This document shows, one piece after another, positions 38,591 through 53,453 of a DNA stretch of 64,000 bases. Under the pieces are notes generated by a model. The model was given only the letters and a program-made list of their open reading frames with translations. It made no database searches and was not told where the DNA came from. A program made the translations under genes and the position numbers. Where the stretch lies: positions 3,286,001-3,350,000 of the forward strand of contig NC_014837.1 in the NCBI RefSeq assembly GCF_000175935.2, written 5' to 3'. The DNA is from Pantoea sp. At-9b. GTDB taxonomy: Bacteria > Pseudomonadota > Gammaproteobacteria > Enterobacterales > Enterobacteriaceae. Position 1 is the first letter of the stretch; the number at the start of each line of letters is the position of its first letter.

Positions 38591-39361
38591 ATGAAAGCCT
38601 TTGCTTTAGCTTTTGGCCTGCTGGCCGGTTGCAGCACCGCCCCCCAACACCAACCGGGTTTTCCCCTGAAATTTCAGTCAGCCAGCACCCACCCGTCCAC
38701 ATTGATCGCCGCTGATGCCCTACAACCCGGCGATCTGCTGCTGTCATCCGCCACCTCAATACAATCCTGGGGCATTCGCCTGTTTAGCCTGACGGGGGTG
38801 AGTCACGCGGCTATTTATCTGGGTGATCAGCAGGTCGCGGAAGCGGTGGGTAGCGGAGTAAAGATTATTTCTCTCGAACGCGCGCTGGCCGAAAGCAATA
38901 ATCTGCTGGCATTGCGCGTACCCGGTATGACCCCCGCACAGATACAGCTACTGCGCGAATATTCCGACCAGCAACTGGGCAAAAAGTACAACTTTAAAGG
39001 GATTGCGATGTTTATGCCGTTTATGGTGTCGCGCCGGGTGTGTGAATTACCCTTGGTGAATGAGCGTGTGCGCAGTCACTGCCTGACAGCCCTCGCCAGC
39101 GTCCAACTGGCTGATGAAGAACAGCCGCAACCTGACCGATTCTTCTGTTCCGAGTTCGTGCTGGCGGGTTATCGTCATGCCGGAATTGAGCTGCTGGAGG
39201 GCCAGGCGAACTGGGTGAGTCCAGCGGATTTGCTGCATCTGCGCGAGGGAGACGTTTCAGCCTGGCACGCGCAACAGCCGATAGAATATATCGGCCATCT
39301 TAAACGCTGGAATCTGAAAGAGATCCTCAGCCTGCGATCGCCGAATCGGCAAGTGCAGTAA
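38591..39361 (+). CDS. YaeF/YiiX-like lipoprotein with NlpC/P60-type fold
   Basis: 256 residues. A short lipoprotein signal ends LLAGC at about residue 14. The mature part shows the permuted papain-like layout: QPGDLLLSS, then the catalytic-type histidine in SHAAIYLG, and the cysteine in DRFFCSEFVLAGYRHAG near the C-terminus. E. coli YaeF is the nearest relative I recognise; members may hydrolyse an amide or ester in the envelope, but no substrate is established. In E. coli no such gene lies between tapT and patZ, so this is a local insertion or relocation. Confidence 0.8.
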   Translation: MKAFALAFGLLAGCSTAPQHQPGFPLKFQSASTHPSTLIAADALQPGDLLLSSATSIQSWGIRLFSLTGVSHAAIYLGDQQVAEAVGSGVKIISLERALAESNNLLALRVPGMTPAQIQLLREYSDQQLGKKYNFKGIAMFMPFMVSRRVCELPLVNERVRSHCLTALASVQLADEEQPQPDRFFCSEFVLAGYRHAGIELLEGQANWVSPADLLHLREGDVSAWHAQQPIEYIGHLKRWNLKEILSLRSPNRQVQ

Positions 39362-39404
39362 AAAGCGTTTACAATCACGCCATTCCCCATGTCAGGAGTA
39401 CATG

Positions 39405-42062
39405 ATGAGCCAACGCGGACTGGAAGCGCTGTTACGACCTAAATCCATTGCGGTAATCGGTGCCTCGGTAAAACCGGGGCGCGCCGGTTACTTTATGATG
39501 CGTAACCTGTTGGCGGGGGGATTTAGTGGCCCGGTGTTGCCGGTGACGCCGAAATACAAGGCGGTGAGCGGCGTGCTCGCGTGGCCTGATATCGCCAGCC
39601 TGCCTTTCGCCCCCGACCTCGCCATCATCTGTACCCATGCCAAACGCAACCTGACGTTACTGCAACAGCTCGGCGAGAAAGGTTGTAAAGCGTGCATTAT
39701 CCTTTCAGCCCCGCCAGACCAACTGGACGAACTGAAAGCCTGCGCCAGCCAGTGGCAAATTCGCCTGCTCGGCCCGAATAGCCTTGGCTTGCTGGCCCCC
39801 TGGCAAGGGTTGAATGCCAGCTTCTCTCCGGTGCCCATTGCTAAAGGACGCATCGCGTTTATTTCCCAATCGGCGGCGGTGTCGAACACCATTCTCGACT
39901 GGGCGCAGCAACGTAATCTCGGCTTCTCCTGGTTTATCGCGCTGGGCGACAGTCTGGATATTGATGTCGATGACCTGCTCGATTTCCTCGCCCGTGATGG
40001 CAAAACCAGTGCCATCCTGCTCTATCTGGAACATCTTAGCGATGCGCGCCGCTTTGTCTCAGCATCACGCAGTGCCTCGCGTAATAAACCGATTCTGGTG
40101 ATTAAAAGCGGGCGTAGCCATCAGGCGCAGGCGATGATTGGCACCCGCAGCGGGCTGGATGCGGCCTGGGACGCGGCTATCCAGCGTGCCGGTTTACTCC
40201 GGGTGCAGGATACCCATGAGCTGTTCTCCGCCGTGGAGTCGCTCAGCCATATGCGTCCGCTACGTGGCGATCGTTTGATGATCATCAGCAACGGTGCCGC
40301 ACCAGCCGCGCTGGCTTTAGACGAGCTTTACGCGCGCAATGGCAAACTGGCGACGCTCAGCGCGGAAACGTTGCAGGCACTGGCGGCACAGCTACCCGCT
40401 GGTGTCGGGCGCGGCAATCCGCTTGATCTGAAAGATGATGCCACGCCTGAGCGCTACGTTGCCTGCATCGAACAATTGCTCGACAGTCATGAACTGGATG
40501 CGCTGATGATCATCCATGCGCCCAGCGCCGTATCGCCTGCCAGTGAGACCGCCGAGCAGATTATCGCTGCGGTGGCACGCCATCCACGAGGCAAACAGGT
40601 AACGTTGCTGACCAACTGGTGTGGTGAATTTTCCTCGCAGGCCGCACGACGCGCCTTCACGCAGGCGGGCATCCCGACCTGGCGTACCCCGGAAGGGACT
40701 GTGACGGCGTTTATGCACCAGGTGGAGTACCGGCGTAATCAGAAACAGTTACGGGAAACGCCCGCGCTGCCGCTGGGCCTGACGCAGAACAGTGCGCAGG
40801 CGCATCAGCTCATCCAGCAAGCGCTGGATCAAGGTATCACCACGCTGGACACCCATGAAGTTCAGCCGGTGTTGCAGGCTTATGGCCTGGCGACCTTACC
40901 GACCTGGATTGCTGCCGACAGCAGCGCGGCAGCCAGCATCGCCGGGCAGATTGGTTATCCGGTGGCGTTGAAGCTGCGCTCGCCCGATATCCCACACAAG
41001 TCTGAAGTGCAGGGGGTGATGCTTTATCTGCGCAGTGCCAGCGAAGTGGAGCTGGCGGCTGACGCTATTTTTGACCGCGTCCGACAAACACATCCCCAGG
41101 CACGTATTGATGGCCTGTTGGTGCAGAGCATGGCCAACCGTGCCGGGGCGCAGGAGCTACGCGTGGTGGTGGAGCACGATCCCCTGTTTGGCCCGATTAT
41201 CATGCTGGGCGAAGGTGGCGTGGAATGGCAGCCAGACAAGCAGGCCGCCGTCGCGCTGCCGCCGCTCAATATGACGCTGGCGCGTTATCTGGTGATTCAG
41301 GCGATGAAAAGCGGCAAGGTACGTAGCCGCAGCGCACTGAGGCCGCTGAATATTCCCGCGCTCAGTCAGCTACTGGTTCAGGTCTCTAACCTGGTGGTGG
41401 ACTGCCCGGAGATTCAACGGCTGGATATTCATCCGCTGCTGGCCGCCGGTAATGAATTTACCCTGTTAGATGTCACACTCCAGCTTGCACCGTTTCAGGG
41501 TGATAACGAAGCGCGACTGGCGATTCGTCCCTACCCTCACCATTTGGAGGAGCAGGTCGAACTGAAAGATGGTCAGCACTGCCTGTTCCGCCCGATCCTG
41601 CCAGAAGATGAGCCGCTGTTACGTGACTTTATCGCGCTGGTGACGAAAGAAGATCTTTATTATCGCTATTTCAGCGAGATCAATGAGTTCACCCATGAGG
41701 ATCTGGCGAATATGACCCAGATCGATTATGACCGCGAGATGGCGATTGTCGCGGTACGCCAGCAGGCAGGACGTGATGAAATCATCGGGGTGACGCGGGC
41801 TATTTCCGACGCCGACAATATTGATGCGGAGTTTTCCGTCCTGGTCCGATCGGATTTGAAAGGACTGGGCATGGGCCGCCGCCTGCTGGAGAAGATGATT
41901 CGCTATACCCGCGATCATGGTCTGCAACAATTGAACGGTATCACCATGCCACATAATACCGGCATGATTACCCTGGCGCGAAAACTGAACTTTCGCGTGA
42001 ATATTCAACTGGATGACGGAATCGTCAGTCTTAATTTATCCTTGAATGATGCGATCAACTAA
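39405..42062 (+). CDS. patZ: Protein lysine acetyltransferase PatZ/Pka (YfiQ)
   Basis: 885 residues (E. coli 886). Domain order: CoA-binding and succinyl-CoA-ligase-like domains (SIAVIGASVKPGRAG; LLGPNSLGLLAPWQGLN; SGRSHQAQAMIGTRSG), an ATP-grasp-like domain, and a C-terminal GNAT domain with acetyl-CoA loop SDLKGLGMGRRLLEKM. It acetylates lysines of acetyl-CoA synthetase and other proteins. The second ATG, at 39405, has GGAG six bases upstream and gives the E. coli start MSQRGLEALL. Confidence 0.95.
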   Translation: MSQRGLEALLRPKSIAVIGASVKPGRAGYFMMRNLLAGGFSGPVLPVTPKYKAVSGVLAWPDIASLPFAPDLAIICTHAKRNLTLLQQLGEKGCKACIILSAPPDQLDELKACASQWQIRLLGPNSLGLLAPWQGLNASFSPVPIAKGRIAFISQSAAVSNTILDWAQQRNLGFSWFIALGDSLDIDVDDLLDFLARDGKTSAILLYLEHLSDARRFVSASRSASRNKPILVIKSGRSHQAQAMIGTRSGLDAAWDAAIQRAGLLRVQDTHELFSAVESLSHMRPLRGDRLMIISNGAAPAALALDELYARNGKLATLSAETLQALAAQLPAGVGRGNPLDLKDDATPERYVACIEQLLDSHELDALMIIHAPSAVSPASETAEQIIAAVARHPRGKQVTLLTNWCGEFSSQAARRAFTQAGIPTWRTPEGTVTAFMHQVEYRRNQKQLRETPALPLGLTQNSAQAHQLIQQALDQGITTLDTHEVQPVLQAYGLATLPTWIAADSSAAASIAGQIGYPVALKLRSPDIPHKSEVQGVMLYLRSASEVELAADAIFDRVRQTHPQARIDGLLVQSMANRAGAQELRVVVEHDPLFGPIIMLGEGGVEWQPDKQAAVALPPLNMTLARYLVIQAMKSGKVRSRSALRPLNIPALSQLLVQVSNLVVDCPEIQRLDIHPLLAAGNEFTLLDVTLQLAPFQGDNEARLAIRPYPHHLEEQVELKDGQHCLFRPILPEDEPLLRDFIALVTKEDLYYRYFSEINEFTHEDLANMTQIDYDREMAIVAVRQQAGRDEIIGVTRAISDADNIDAEFSVLVRSDLKGLGMGRRLLEKMIRYTRDHGLQQLNGITMPHNTGMITLARKLNFRVNIQLDDGIVSLNLSLNDAIN

Positions 42063-42179
42063 CCTTGTAGAGAAAGGTAAAAATCCTCCCTGTTGGCTCG
42101 GTTGATGTTATTATTTAGCGTTAGGATCATGATTTGATGGCAAAAGGCCATGCGATGAACAGAGAAGAAGTGCACCGTG

Positions 42180-43535
42180 ATGTTGTCTAAATTCAAACGT
42201 AATAAACACCAACAACACCTCGCACAGCTGCCTAAACTGTCACAATCCGTGTCGGACGTGACCACGCTTTACTCACCTGCTGAGTTTCGTGCCACCCTGC
42301 TGACGAAAATTGCCACTGCGGAAAAACGTATCTGTATCGCAGCGCTGTATCTGGAAAATGATGATGGCGGACGTGGTGTGATGCAGGCGTTGTATGCTGC
42401 GCGTCAGGCTCGTCCTGAGCTGGATATCAGTATTCTGGTGGACTGGCATCGTGCCCAGCGTGGCCGCATTGGCGCTGCGCGTGGCCTCACCAATGCCGAC
42501 TGGTATTGTGAAATGGCAGCACAACATCCGGATATCGCCATTCCGGTGTATGGTATTCCAGTTAATACCCGTGAAGCGCTGGGCGTATTGCATCTCAAAG
42601 GCTTCATCATTGACGACACGTTGCTGTATAGCGGTGCCAGTCTCAACGATGTCTATTTGCATCAGCATGATCGTTACCGTTATGACCGCTACCAGCTGAT
42701 TCGTAACCCACAGCTCGCTGATACCATGTATCAGTGGATTTGCGCCAACCTGAAGCAATCTGATGCGGTGCATCGCCTTGATCAGTCCGAACGCCCATCA
42801 AGCCCGGAAATCAAAAACGAGACCCGCCAGTTCCGCCAGGATTTACGTGGTTTCAATTATCAGTTTTCCGGTGATGCGGGGAATGACTCCCTGACGGTGA
42901 CGCCGTTGGTTGGGCTGGGCAAACGCAGTGTGCTGAATAAAACCATTTTCCATTTAATGCCCTGCGCGGAGCGCAAACTTACCCTTTGCACGCCCTATTT
43001 CAACCTGCCAGCCATTCTGGTGCGGAATCTGATTCATTTGCTGCGTCAGGGTAAAGAAGTAGAAATCATCGTTGGCGATAAAACCGCTAACGATTTCTAT
43101 ATTCCACCGGAGCAGCCCTTCAAGATCATCGGGGCGTTGCCTTATCTCTACGAGATTAACCTCCGCCGCTTCCTGAGCCGCTTGCAGTATTACGTTAACA
43201 ATGGCCAGCTGACAGTGCGTTTGTGGAAAGACGGTGAAAATAGCTACCATCTGAAAGGCATCTGGGTCGATGATGAATGGATGATGATCACCGGCAATAA
43301 CCTCAATCCGCGCGCCTGGCGACTCGATCTGGAAAATGCGGTACTGATTCATGATCCGCTGAATCAACTGGCTGAACAACGCGAGAAAGAATTGGCGCTG
43401 ATTCGTACCCATACCACGGTGGTACAGCATTTTCGCGAGCTGGAGAGCATTGCCGATTATCCCGCCAAAGTTCGTAAACTGATTCGTCGCCTGCGTCGTA
43501 TCCGTATCGATCGTTTAATCAGCCGCTTGTTGTGA
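42180..43535 (+). CDS. pssA: Phosphatidylserine synthase PssA
   Basis: 451 residues, as in E. coli, and very similar throughout (start MLSKFKRNKHQQHLAQLPK). A phospholipase-D-superfamily enzyme that joins CDP-diacylglycerol and serine; the two catalytic motifs are HLKGFIIDDTLLYSGASLN and HLKGIWVDDEWMMITGNNLN. The ATG at 42180 follows a GTG in frame; the ATG fits the E. coli start. Peripheral membrane enzyme of phosphatidylethanolamine synthesis. Confidence 0.96.
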   Translation: MLSKFKRNKHQQHLAQLPKLSQSVSDVTTLYSPAEFRATLLTKIATAEKRICIAALYLENDDGGRGVMQALYAARQARPELDISILVDWHRAQRGRIGAARGLTNADWYCEMAAQHPDIAIPVYGIPVNTREALGVLHLKGFIIDDTLLYSGASLNDVYLHQHDRYRYDRYQLIRNPQLADTMYQWICANLKQSDAVHRLDQSERPSSPEIKNETRQFRQDLRGFNYQFSGDAGNDSLTVTPLVGLGKRSVLNKTIFHLMPCAERKLTLCTPYFNLPAILVRNLIHLLRQGKEVEIIVGDKTANDFYIPPEQPFKIIGALPYLYEINLRRFLSRLQYYVNNGQLTVRLWKDGENSYHLKGIWVDDEWMMITGNNLNPRAWRLDLENAVLIHDPLNQLAEQREKELALIRTHTTVVQHFRELESIADYPAKVRKLIRRLRRIRIDRLISRLL

Positions 43536-43579
43536 TCGCGGATGTGCCAGCCGTCCGAACAGGAGCGGCTGGCCCTCTT

Positions 43580-44884
43580 TTATAACGCGATGCCTTTCCC
43601 TTTACGATGCAGCATCAGTGAAACCAAGAAGGCTAATGCCCCCATCACTGACACATACCAGAAGAAACTGGTCTCAACCCCCTCTTTTTTCAGCAATAGC
43701 GCCACATACTCAGCTGAACCGCCAAAGATAGCATTCGCCACCGCATAGGATAGCCCGACCCCCAGCGCCCGCACTTCGGGTGGGAACATTTCAGCCTTCA
43801 GAATACCGCTAATGGCGGTGTAGAAGCTGGTGATGATCAATGCCAGCATGACCAGCACAAACGCCAGCCAGCCACTCTGCACATTTTGCAGTAACGTCAG
43901 GATCGGCACGGTACCAATGGCTGCACCCGCGCCAAAGATCATCATTGAGGCGCGACGACCAATTTTGTCCGAGAGCGCACCAATAATGGGTTGAATCAAC
44001 ATGAATACCAACAATGCACCAGTCATCAAGCCACTCGCCGAACGAGCATCCATTCCTGCGGTATTGACCAGATATTTTTGCATGTAAGTGGTGAAGGTAT
44101 AGAAGCTGAGTGAACCGCCAGCGGTAAATCCCAGCACCATCAGAAAGGCGCGCGAGTGGTTACGCAGCAATCCCAGGATACTGCCGGCATCACGATGCTC
44201 ACGGTGTTTTTTCTCCGAAGTTTCATTGAGGGAGCGGCGTAGCCACAGCGCGACTACCGCCAGCAAGGCACCGAGGAAGAAAGGAATACGCCAGGCCCAA
44301 TTGTGCAACTGTTCGTCACTGAGTAGCAGCTGTAGCACCACGACGGTGAGCACGGCCAACAGTTGACCGCCAATCAAGGTCACATACTGGAATGATGCAT
44401 AGAAACCTTTCCGCCCTTCAAGCGCGACCTCACTCATATAGGTTGCACTGGTGCCGTATTCGCCGCCAACGGACAACCCCTGGAACATGCGGGCCAGCAG
44501 CAGGATCACCGGCGCGGCGATGCCGATATCCGCGTAGCCGGGCAGGCAGGCAATCACCAGTGAGCCGAGACACATCATGCAAACCGAGATCAGCATGGAG
44601 TTTTTGCGTCCGTGGCGATCGGCAATATAACCAAATAACCAGCCACCAATAGGACGCATTAAGAAGCCAGCAGCAAAGACACCTGCGGTTTGCAGTAGTT
44701 GGGTGGTGGTATCGCCCGATGGGAAAAAGATATGGGCAAAATAGAGTGAGAAGAAGGAGTAAACGTAGAAATCGAACCATTCAACCAGGTTGCCAGAAGA
44801 AGCGCCAACAATCGCCCAGATACGTTGTTTGCTAATGGCCGTCGTGTCGTGCTGTACCACTTTTTGTTGTAGAGAGTCTGTCAT
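43580..44884 (-). CDS. kgtP: Alpha-ketoglutarate/H+ symporter KgtP (MFS)
   Basis: 434 residues (E. coli 432), twelve membrane segments. Strong motifs: [38 protein letters not shown] (MFS motif A), [20 protein letters not shown]. The ATG at 44884 has AGAGG seven bases upstream; the frame continues upstream to 45004 but into spacer DNA. In E. coli yfiM lies between pssA and kgtP; it is absent here. Confidence 0.95.
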   Translation of the reverse strand: MTDSLQQKVVQHDTTAISKQRIWAIVGASSGNLVEWFDFYVYSFFSLYFAHIFFPSGDTTTQLLQTAGVFAAGFLMRPIGGWLFGYIADRHGRKNSMLISVCMMCLGSLVIACLPGYADIGIAAPVILLLARMFQGLSVGGEYGTSATYMSEVALEGRKGFYASFQYVTLIGGQLLAVLTVVVLQLLLSDEQLHNWAWRIPFFLGALLAVVALWLRRSLNETSEKKHREHRDAGSILGLLRNHSRAFLMVLGFTAGGSLSFYTFTTYMQKYLVNTAGMDARSASGLMTGALLVFMLIQPIIGALSDKIGRRASMMIFGAGAAIGTVPILTLLQNVQSGWLAFVLVMLALIITSFYTAISGILKAEMFPPEVRALGVGLSYAVANAIFGGSAEYVALLLKKEGVETSFFWYVSVMGALAFLVSLMLHRKGKGIAL

Positions 44885-45013
44885 CTTTACCTCTTTTCCT
44901 TGCGAATAATCAACGCTAAAGAATTCAGTAAAGCACTTGTTGGCCGGTGAAGTGAACCGGATTAATGCCTGGAGGGAAAAATGCGTGATTTTTTTCTGAT
45001 TCACATGACCTTT

Positions 45014-45084
45014 GTAGCGGCGCGATTTATCGCGCAGATTTACCGTGCCGTGGCTTAAAAGCGCGCGATAAATCGCGCCGCTAC
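45014..45084. repeat. REP-like inverted repeat, copy 3
   Basis: A 71-base element with 22-base perfect arms (GTAGCGGCGCGATTTATCGC and on, with complement) and an AT/GC mixed centre. Lies between the kgtP start side and the rrn terminator. Confidence 0.8.
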
Positions 45085-45099
45085 GGGATTTGCAGACGT

Positions 45100-45129
45100 A
45101 AAAAAGCCCTGAACTTTCGTTCAGGGCTT
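45100..45129 (-). terminator. rrn operon terminator
   Basis: On the minus strand GCCCTGAAC / GTTCAGGGC (9 bp) with a four-base loop, then six T, 13 bases past the 5S end. Typical rrn T1 terminator. Confidence 0.9.
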
Positions 45130-45142
45130 CTTCACTTATTTG

Positions 45143-45262
45143 ATGCCTGGCAGTTCCCTACTCTCGCATGGGGAGACCCCACACTACCATCGGCGCTACG
45201 GCGTTTCACTTCTGAGTTCGGCATGGGGTCAGGTGGGACCACCGCGCTACAGCCGCCAGGCA
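45143..45262 (-). rRNA. rrf: 5S ribosomal RNA
   Basis: The complement starts TGCCTGGCGGC and ends GGGAACTGCCAGGCAT, 120 bases, matching the E. coli 5S RNA end to end. Confidence 0.97.
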
Positions 45263-45292
45263 AATTCTTTGTGCTCTGTCCTGTGTCTTTTG

Positions 45293-45360
45293 CACTGCTG
45301 CTGCGTTGGCTGCATTCGCGCTACTCCGTCACATACTCATGTATGCTCCTTCGTATCGTC
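45293..45360 (-). repeat. ERIC-like sequence in the 23S-5S spacer
   Basis: The 219-base spacer is more than twice the E. coli length. Its minus strand contains GGAGCATACATGAGTATGTG, GACGGAGTAGCGCG and GCAGCCAACGCAGC, which follow the ERIC core (GGAGCTTACATAAGTAAGTG, ACTGGGGTGAGCG, CGCAGCCAACGCA) in order. The central CATAC / GTATG dyad is kept. Borders cannot be set; the rest to 45481 is unassigned rRNA processing spacer. Confidence 0.55.
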
Positions 45361-45481
45361 TCATTTGCCGCCTTGCTTCAGCGCAAAATCCTTCGGACTT
45401 GACTCCGAGGACACAACGTAATCCGTTTGAACAATGCTGAAAATTCTTTGCGTCTCTCAACCAAAACGCCTCTGGCGTTGT

Positions 45482-48383
<2,902 letters not shown>

Positions 48384-48511
48384 TCACAACCCACAGGCGT
48401 TTTCACGCATGCAGACTGCAAGCATTTGAGAGACTCGAACACATCGCTTTCATTTCTTATTACGGAGAAATGAAACAACGTGTCGTTTCAAATTTTCAGC
48501 TTGTTCCGGAT

Positions 48512-48523
48512 TGTTAAAGAGCA
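48512..48523 (-). promoter_or_regulatory. boxA antitermination site before 23S
   Basis: TGCTCTTTAACA on the minus strand, in the 214-base spacer between tRNA-Glu and 23S. It binds the Nus complex. Confidence 0.8.
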
Positions 48524-48597
48524 AATATCTCAAACATGACTCGTAAGCCAGTTTTGAGATACTGAGCAGCGACACCTTTCACCTGTCACCAAGCAAG

Positions 48598-48672
48598 TGG
48601 CGTCCCCTAGGGGATTCGAACCCCTGTTGCCGCCGTGAAAGGGCGGAGTCCTAACCGCTAGACGAAGGGGAC
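48598..48672 (-). tRNA. tRNA-Glu (anticodon UUC)
   Basis: 75 bases including the encoded CCA. Acceptor GTCCCCT / AGGGGAC, anticodon loop CTTTCAC, T loop TTCGAAT. It lies in the 16S-23S spacer, as in E. coli rrnG, which has the same chromosomal neighbours. Its D loop is one base shorter than the E. coli tRNA-Glu. Confidence 0.96.
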
Positions 48673-48762
48673 ACATGAAATGTCACGACTTCGCAGCCGT
48701 CTTGCTCATTACGTTTTCATCAGACAATCTGTGTGAGCACTTCGAAGGAAGGTATCTTCAGG

Positions 48763-50305
<1,543 letters not shown>

Positions 50306-50432
50306 AAGTTTGATGCTCAAAGAATTAAACTTCGTAATGAATTACGTGTTCACTCTTGAGACTTGATATTTTTTAAGTCCGTAGACTTTTGATATCAATC
50401 CTGCGAGTGCCCACACAGATTGTCTGATAAAT

Positions 50433-50444
50433 TGTTAAAGAGCA
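50433..50444 (-). promoter_or_regulatory. boxA antitermination site in the rrn leader
   Basis: TGCTCTTTAACA on the minus strand, about 40 bases after the P2 -10, followed by leader sequence to the 16S start. Confidence 0.8.
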
Positions 50445-50483
50445 GTGCGAACAGCGGGTTAACCGTCTGTCGCGAGGTGGCGT

Positions 50484-50511
50484 ATATTACGCTTTCCTCC
50501 TTCAGAGTCAA
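50484..50511 (-). promoter_or_regulatory. rrn P2 promoter
   Basis: -35 TTGACT at 50506-50511, 16-base spacer, -10 TAATAT at 50484-50489, minus strand. Confidence 0.8.
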
Positions 50512-50602
50512 TCCCTTTTTCGAGATTTTTCTCTGGCGGGATGAATCACTTCGTCCCTCGCTGACCGTCTGCGTTGCCGCTTTGCCGTGTCAGTGGAGGC
50601 GC

Positions 50603-50630
50603 ATTATAGGGAGATAATTCTGACTGACAA
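50603..50630 (-). promoter_or_regulatory. rrn P1 promoter
   Basis: -35 TTGTCA at 50625-50630, 16-base spacer, -10 TATAAT at 50603-50608, followed by a GC-rich discriminator (GCGCC), as expected for stringent control. The AT-rich stretch just upstream (AAAAAGTTTAAATTAG) is a likely UP element. Confidence 0.85.
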
Positions 50631-50713
50631 GCGCTAATTTAAACTTTTTGCGCGACCGCTCATTTTTCAGCCATTTCGTTGAGAAATGCAGCAGAATCCG
50701 GTGCAAAAGGCAT

Positions 50714-50736
50714 AAAAAACGGGCCCGCAGGCCCGT
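50714..50736 (-). terminator. clpB terminator
   Basis: On the minus strand ACGGGCC / GGCCCGT (7 bp) with a four-base loop and six T, 18 bases after the clpB stop and before the rrn promoter. Confidence 0.88.
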
Positions 50737-50753
50737 TAGCGTCATTATCTTAT

Positions 50754-53327
50754 TTATTGATGCGCGACAATCGCGTCATCTTTGACATCCATCTCAATGG
50801 TTTTACCCGGAACCAGCGCACCAGAAAGGATCTGTTGTGCCAGCGGGTTTTCAATCTGCTGCTGGATAGCGCGTTTGAGTGGCCGCGCACCGTAAACCGG
50901 ATCGTAACCGTTCTCACCCAACAACCGAATGGCCTCATCGGAAATGTGCAGCTGGTAGCCACGTTCCTCCAGACGTTTATACAACCGTTGCAGCTGAATC
51001 TGCGCAATAGAAGCAATGTGTTTTTCACCCAGCGGATGGAATACCACGACTTCATCAATACGGTTAATAAACTCCGGACGGAAATGGTGCCCAACAACCG
51101 ACATCACCAGATCCTTCATTTCAGGATAATCCAGCGCGCCAAAGCGTTCCTGAATCAAATCAGAACCCAGGTTCGAAGTCATGATCACCACGGTGTTACG
51201 GAAATCGACCGTCCGCCCCTGGCCATCAGTTAAGCGACCATCATCCAGCACCTGCAACAAAATGTTGAATACATCCGGATGCGCTTTCTCGACCTCATCC
51301 AGCAGAATCACCGAATAAGGACGACGACGAACGGCTTCGGTCAGATAGCCACCCTCTTCATAGCCGACATATCCCGGAGGCGCGCCCACCAGACGCGATA
51401 CCGAATGTTTCTCCATAAATTCGGACATATCGATACGCACCATGGCATCGTCACTGTCGAACAGGAAATTTGCCAGCGCCTTACACAGCTCGGTTTTACC
51501 CACACCGGTTGGCCCCAGGAACAGGAAGGAACCAATTGGCCGGTTGGGATCGGAAAGACCAGCACGGCTACGACGAATCGCGTTCGAGACCGCTTCCACC
51601 GCTTCATCCTGACCGATGACACGCGCGTGCAACTCCTGCTCCATCCGCAGCAACTTATCGCGCTCACCTTCCATCATGCGTGCCACCGGAATGCCGGTCC
51701 AGCGTGCCAGCACATCGGCAATCTCCACATCAGTTACGCGGTTGCGTAACAGTTTCATGGTTTTGCCTTCTGACTGTGTCGCCGCGGCCAGTTGTTTTTC
51801 CAGTGCCGGGATTTTGCCGTACTGCAATTCCGACATCTGCCCCAGATCACCCACACGACGCGCCTGCTCCAGCGACAATCGAGCCTGCTCCAGTTCAGCC
51901 TTGATATTCTGCGTACCGGTCAGGGAGGCTTTTTCTGCTTTCCACTCCTCTTCCAGCTCGGCGTATTCACGCTCTTTCTGGTCGAGTTCGGTTTCGAGCA
52001 TCTCCAGCCGTTTAACACTGGCATCATCAGACTCTTTCTTCAGCGCCTGTTGCTCCAGCTTGAGCTGGATAATACGGCGGTCAAGTCGATCGAGGGGTTC
52101 CGGCTTCGAATCAATTTGCAAACGAATGCTGGAAGCCGCCTCATCAATCAGGTCGATGGCTTTATCTGGCAACTGACGGTCTGCAATATAGCGATGCGAA
52201 AGCGTAGCCGCTGCCACAATCGCCGGATCGGTAATTTGCACATGGTGATGCAATTCATAACGTTCTTTCAGGCCACGCAAAATAGCGATGGTGTCCTCAA
52301 CGCTCGGCTCAGCCACGAACACTTTCTGGAAACGACGTTCCAGCGCCGCATCTTTTTCGATGTATTGGCGATATTCATCCAGGGTTGTGGCACCGACACA
52401 ATGAAGCTCTCCGCGAGCCAACGCGGGTTTCAGCATATTGCCCGCATCCATAGCACCATCGGCTTTACCGGCACCGACCATGGTATGCAGCTCATCAATA
52501 AACAGGATGACGTTCCCTTCCTGTTTCGCCAGATCGTTGAGCACGCCTTTCAGACGTTCTTCAAACTCACCACGGTATTTCGCGCCCGCTACCAGCGCAC
52601 CCATATCCAGTGCCAGCACCCGACGGCCTTTCAGCCCTTCCGGTACTTCACCATTAATGATGCGCTGAGCCAAACCTTCGACGATCGCGGTTTTACCCAC
52701 CCCCGGTTCACCAATCAGCACCGGGTTATTTTTGGTACGACGTTGCAGCACCTGAATGGTACGGCGAATTTCTTCATCGCGACCGATCACCGGATCGAGC
52801 TTGCCCAATTCCGCACGCTCAGTCAGATCGATAGTGTATTTTTTTAATGCCTGGCGCTGATCTTCAGCCCCTTGATCGTTCACGTTTTCTCCCCCTCGCA
52901 ATTGCTCGATGGCCTTAGCGAGTTTTTCCGGGGTTGCGCCAGCAGACTTAAGTAAATCAGCCAGCGAACCACGTGAATCCAGGGCCGCCAGAACAAATAA
53001 TTCAGATGAAATAAAATTATCGCCGCGCTTTTGCGCCAGCTTGTCGCACAGGTTGAGTACGCGCACCAAATCGGCGGACGGTTGGACATCGCCCTCAGTG
53101 CCTTCAACTTGTGGTAATCGGTTAATAGCCTGTTCAATGCTGGTGCGTAGCCCAGCTACATCGGCACCCGCCGCGCTGAGCAACGGACGCACCGATCCGC
53201 CTTCCTGATTAAGCAAGGCGCTCATCACATGAAGGGGTTCAATGAATTGATTATCGTGTCCCAGAGCAAGGGACTGTGCATCGGCCAAGGCCAGCTGGAA
53301 TTTGTTAGTAAGACGATCCAGACGCAT
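50754..53327 (-). CDS. clpB: Protein disaggregase ClpB (Hsp104-type AAA+)
   Basis: 857 residues, the E. coli length. Domain order: Clp N-domain (1-145), first AAA+ module with Walker A GEPGVGKT and Walker B LFIDELH, the coiled-coil middle domain (roughly 400-525), second AAA+ module with GPTGVGKT and VILLDEVEK. It rescues aggregated proteins with DnaK. The ATG at 53327 has GGAGG four bases upstream. A sigma32 promoter precedes it. Confidence 0.97.
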   Translation of the reverse strand: MRLDRLTNKFQLALADAQSLALGHDNQFIEPLHVMSALLNQEGGSVRPLLSAAGADVAGLRTSIEQAINRLPQVEGTEGDVQPSADLVRVLNLCDKLAQKRGDNFISSELFVLAALDSRGSLADLLKSAGATPEKLAKAIEQLRGGENVNDQGAEDQRQALKKYTIDLTERAELGKLDPVIGRDEEIRRTIQVLQRRTKNNPVLIGEPGVGKTAIVEGLAQRIINGEVPEGLKGRRVLALDMGALVAGAKYRGEFEERLKGVLNDLAKQEGNVILFIDELHTMVGAGKADGAMDAGNMLKPALARGELHCVGATTLDEYRQYIEKDAALERRFQKVFVAEPSVEDTIAILRGLKERYELHHHVQITDPAIVAAATLSHRYIADRQLPDKAIDLIDEAASSIRLQIDSKPEPLDRLDRRIIQLKLEQQALKKESDDASVKRLEMLETELDQKEREYAELEEEWKAEKASLTGTQNIKAELEQARLSLEQARRVGDLGQMSELQYGKIPALEKQLAAATQSEGKTMKLLRNRVTDVEIADVLARWTGIPVARMMEGERDKLLRMEQELHARVIGQDEAVEAVSNAIRRSRAGLSDPNRPIGSFLFLGPTGVGKTELCKALANFLFDSDDAMVRIDMSEFMEKHSVSRLVGAPPGYVGYEEGGYLTEAVRRRPYSVILLDEVEKAHPDVFNILLQVLDDGRLTDGQGRTVDFRNTVVIMTSNLGSDLIQERFGALDYPEMKDLVMSVVGHHFRPEFINRIDEVVVFHPLGEKHIASIAQIQLQRLYKRLEERGYQLHISDEAIRLLGENGYDPVYGARPLKRAIQQQIENPLAQQILSGALVPGKTIEMDVKDDAIVAHQ

Positions 53328-53364
53328 GATTCCTCCCATTACAGGTCAAAATGCTACTGGAGAT

Positions 53365-53394
53365 TAAATGAGGTCATCCCTCAAATTTTTCAAG
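53365..53394 (-). promoter_or_regulatory. Sigma32 heat-shock promoter of clpB
   Basis: Minus strand: -35 CTTGAA at 53389-53394, 15-base spacer, -10 CCTCATTTA at 53365-53373. This matches the sigma32 consensus CTTGAA and CCCCATNTA closely. Confidence 0.85.
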
Positions 53395-53453
53395 GTTAAT
53401 GACCTGAGTTGTGAGCAAAAAATACGCTAACTGGATCGTCTTGTGGCGTAAGG

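Noticed and set aside
51792..52847. Long open frame (351 codons) on the plus strand opposite clpB
   Set aside because: It mirrors a highly conserved minus-strand gene; no recognisable domain, ribosome site or promoter. Long antisense frames are expected in GC-rich coding DNA.
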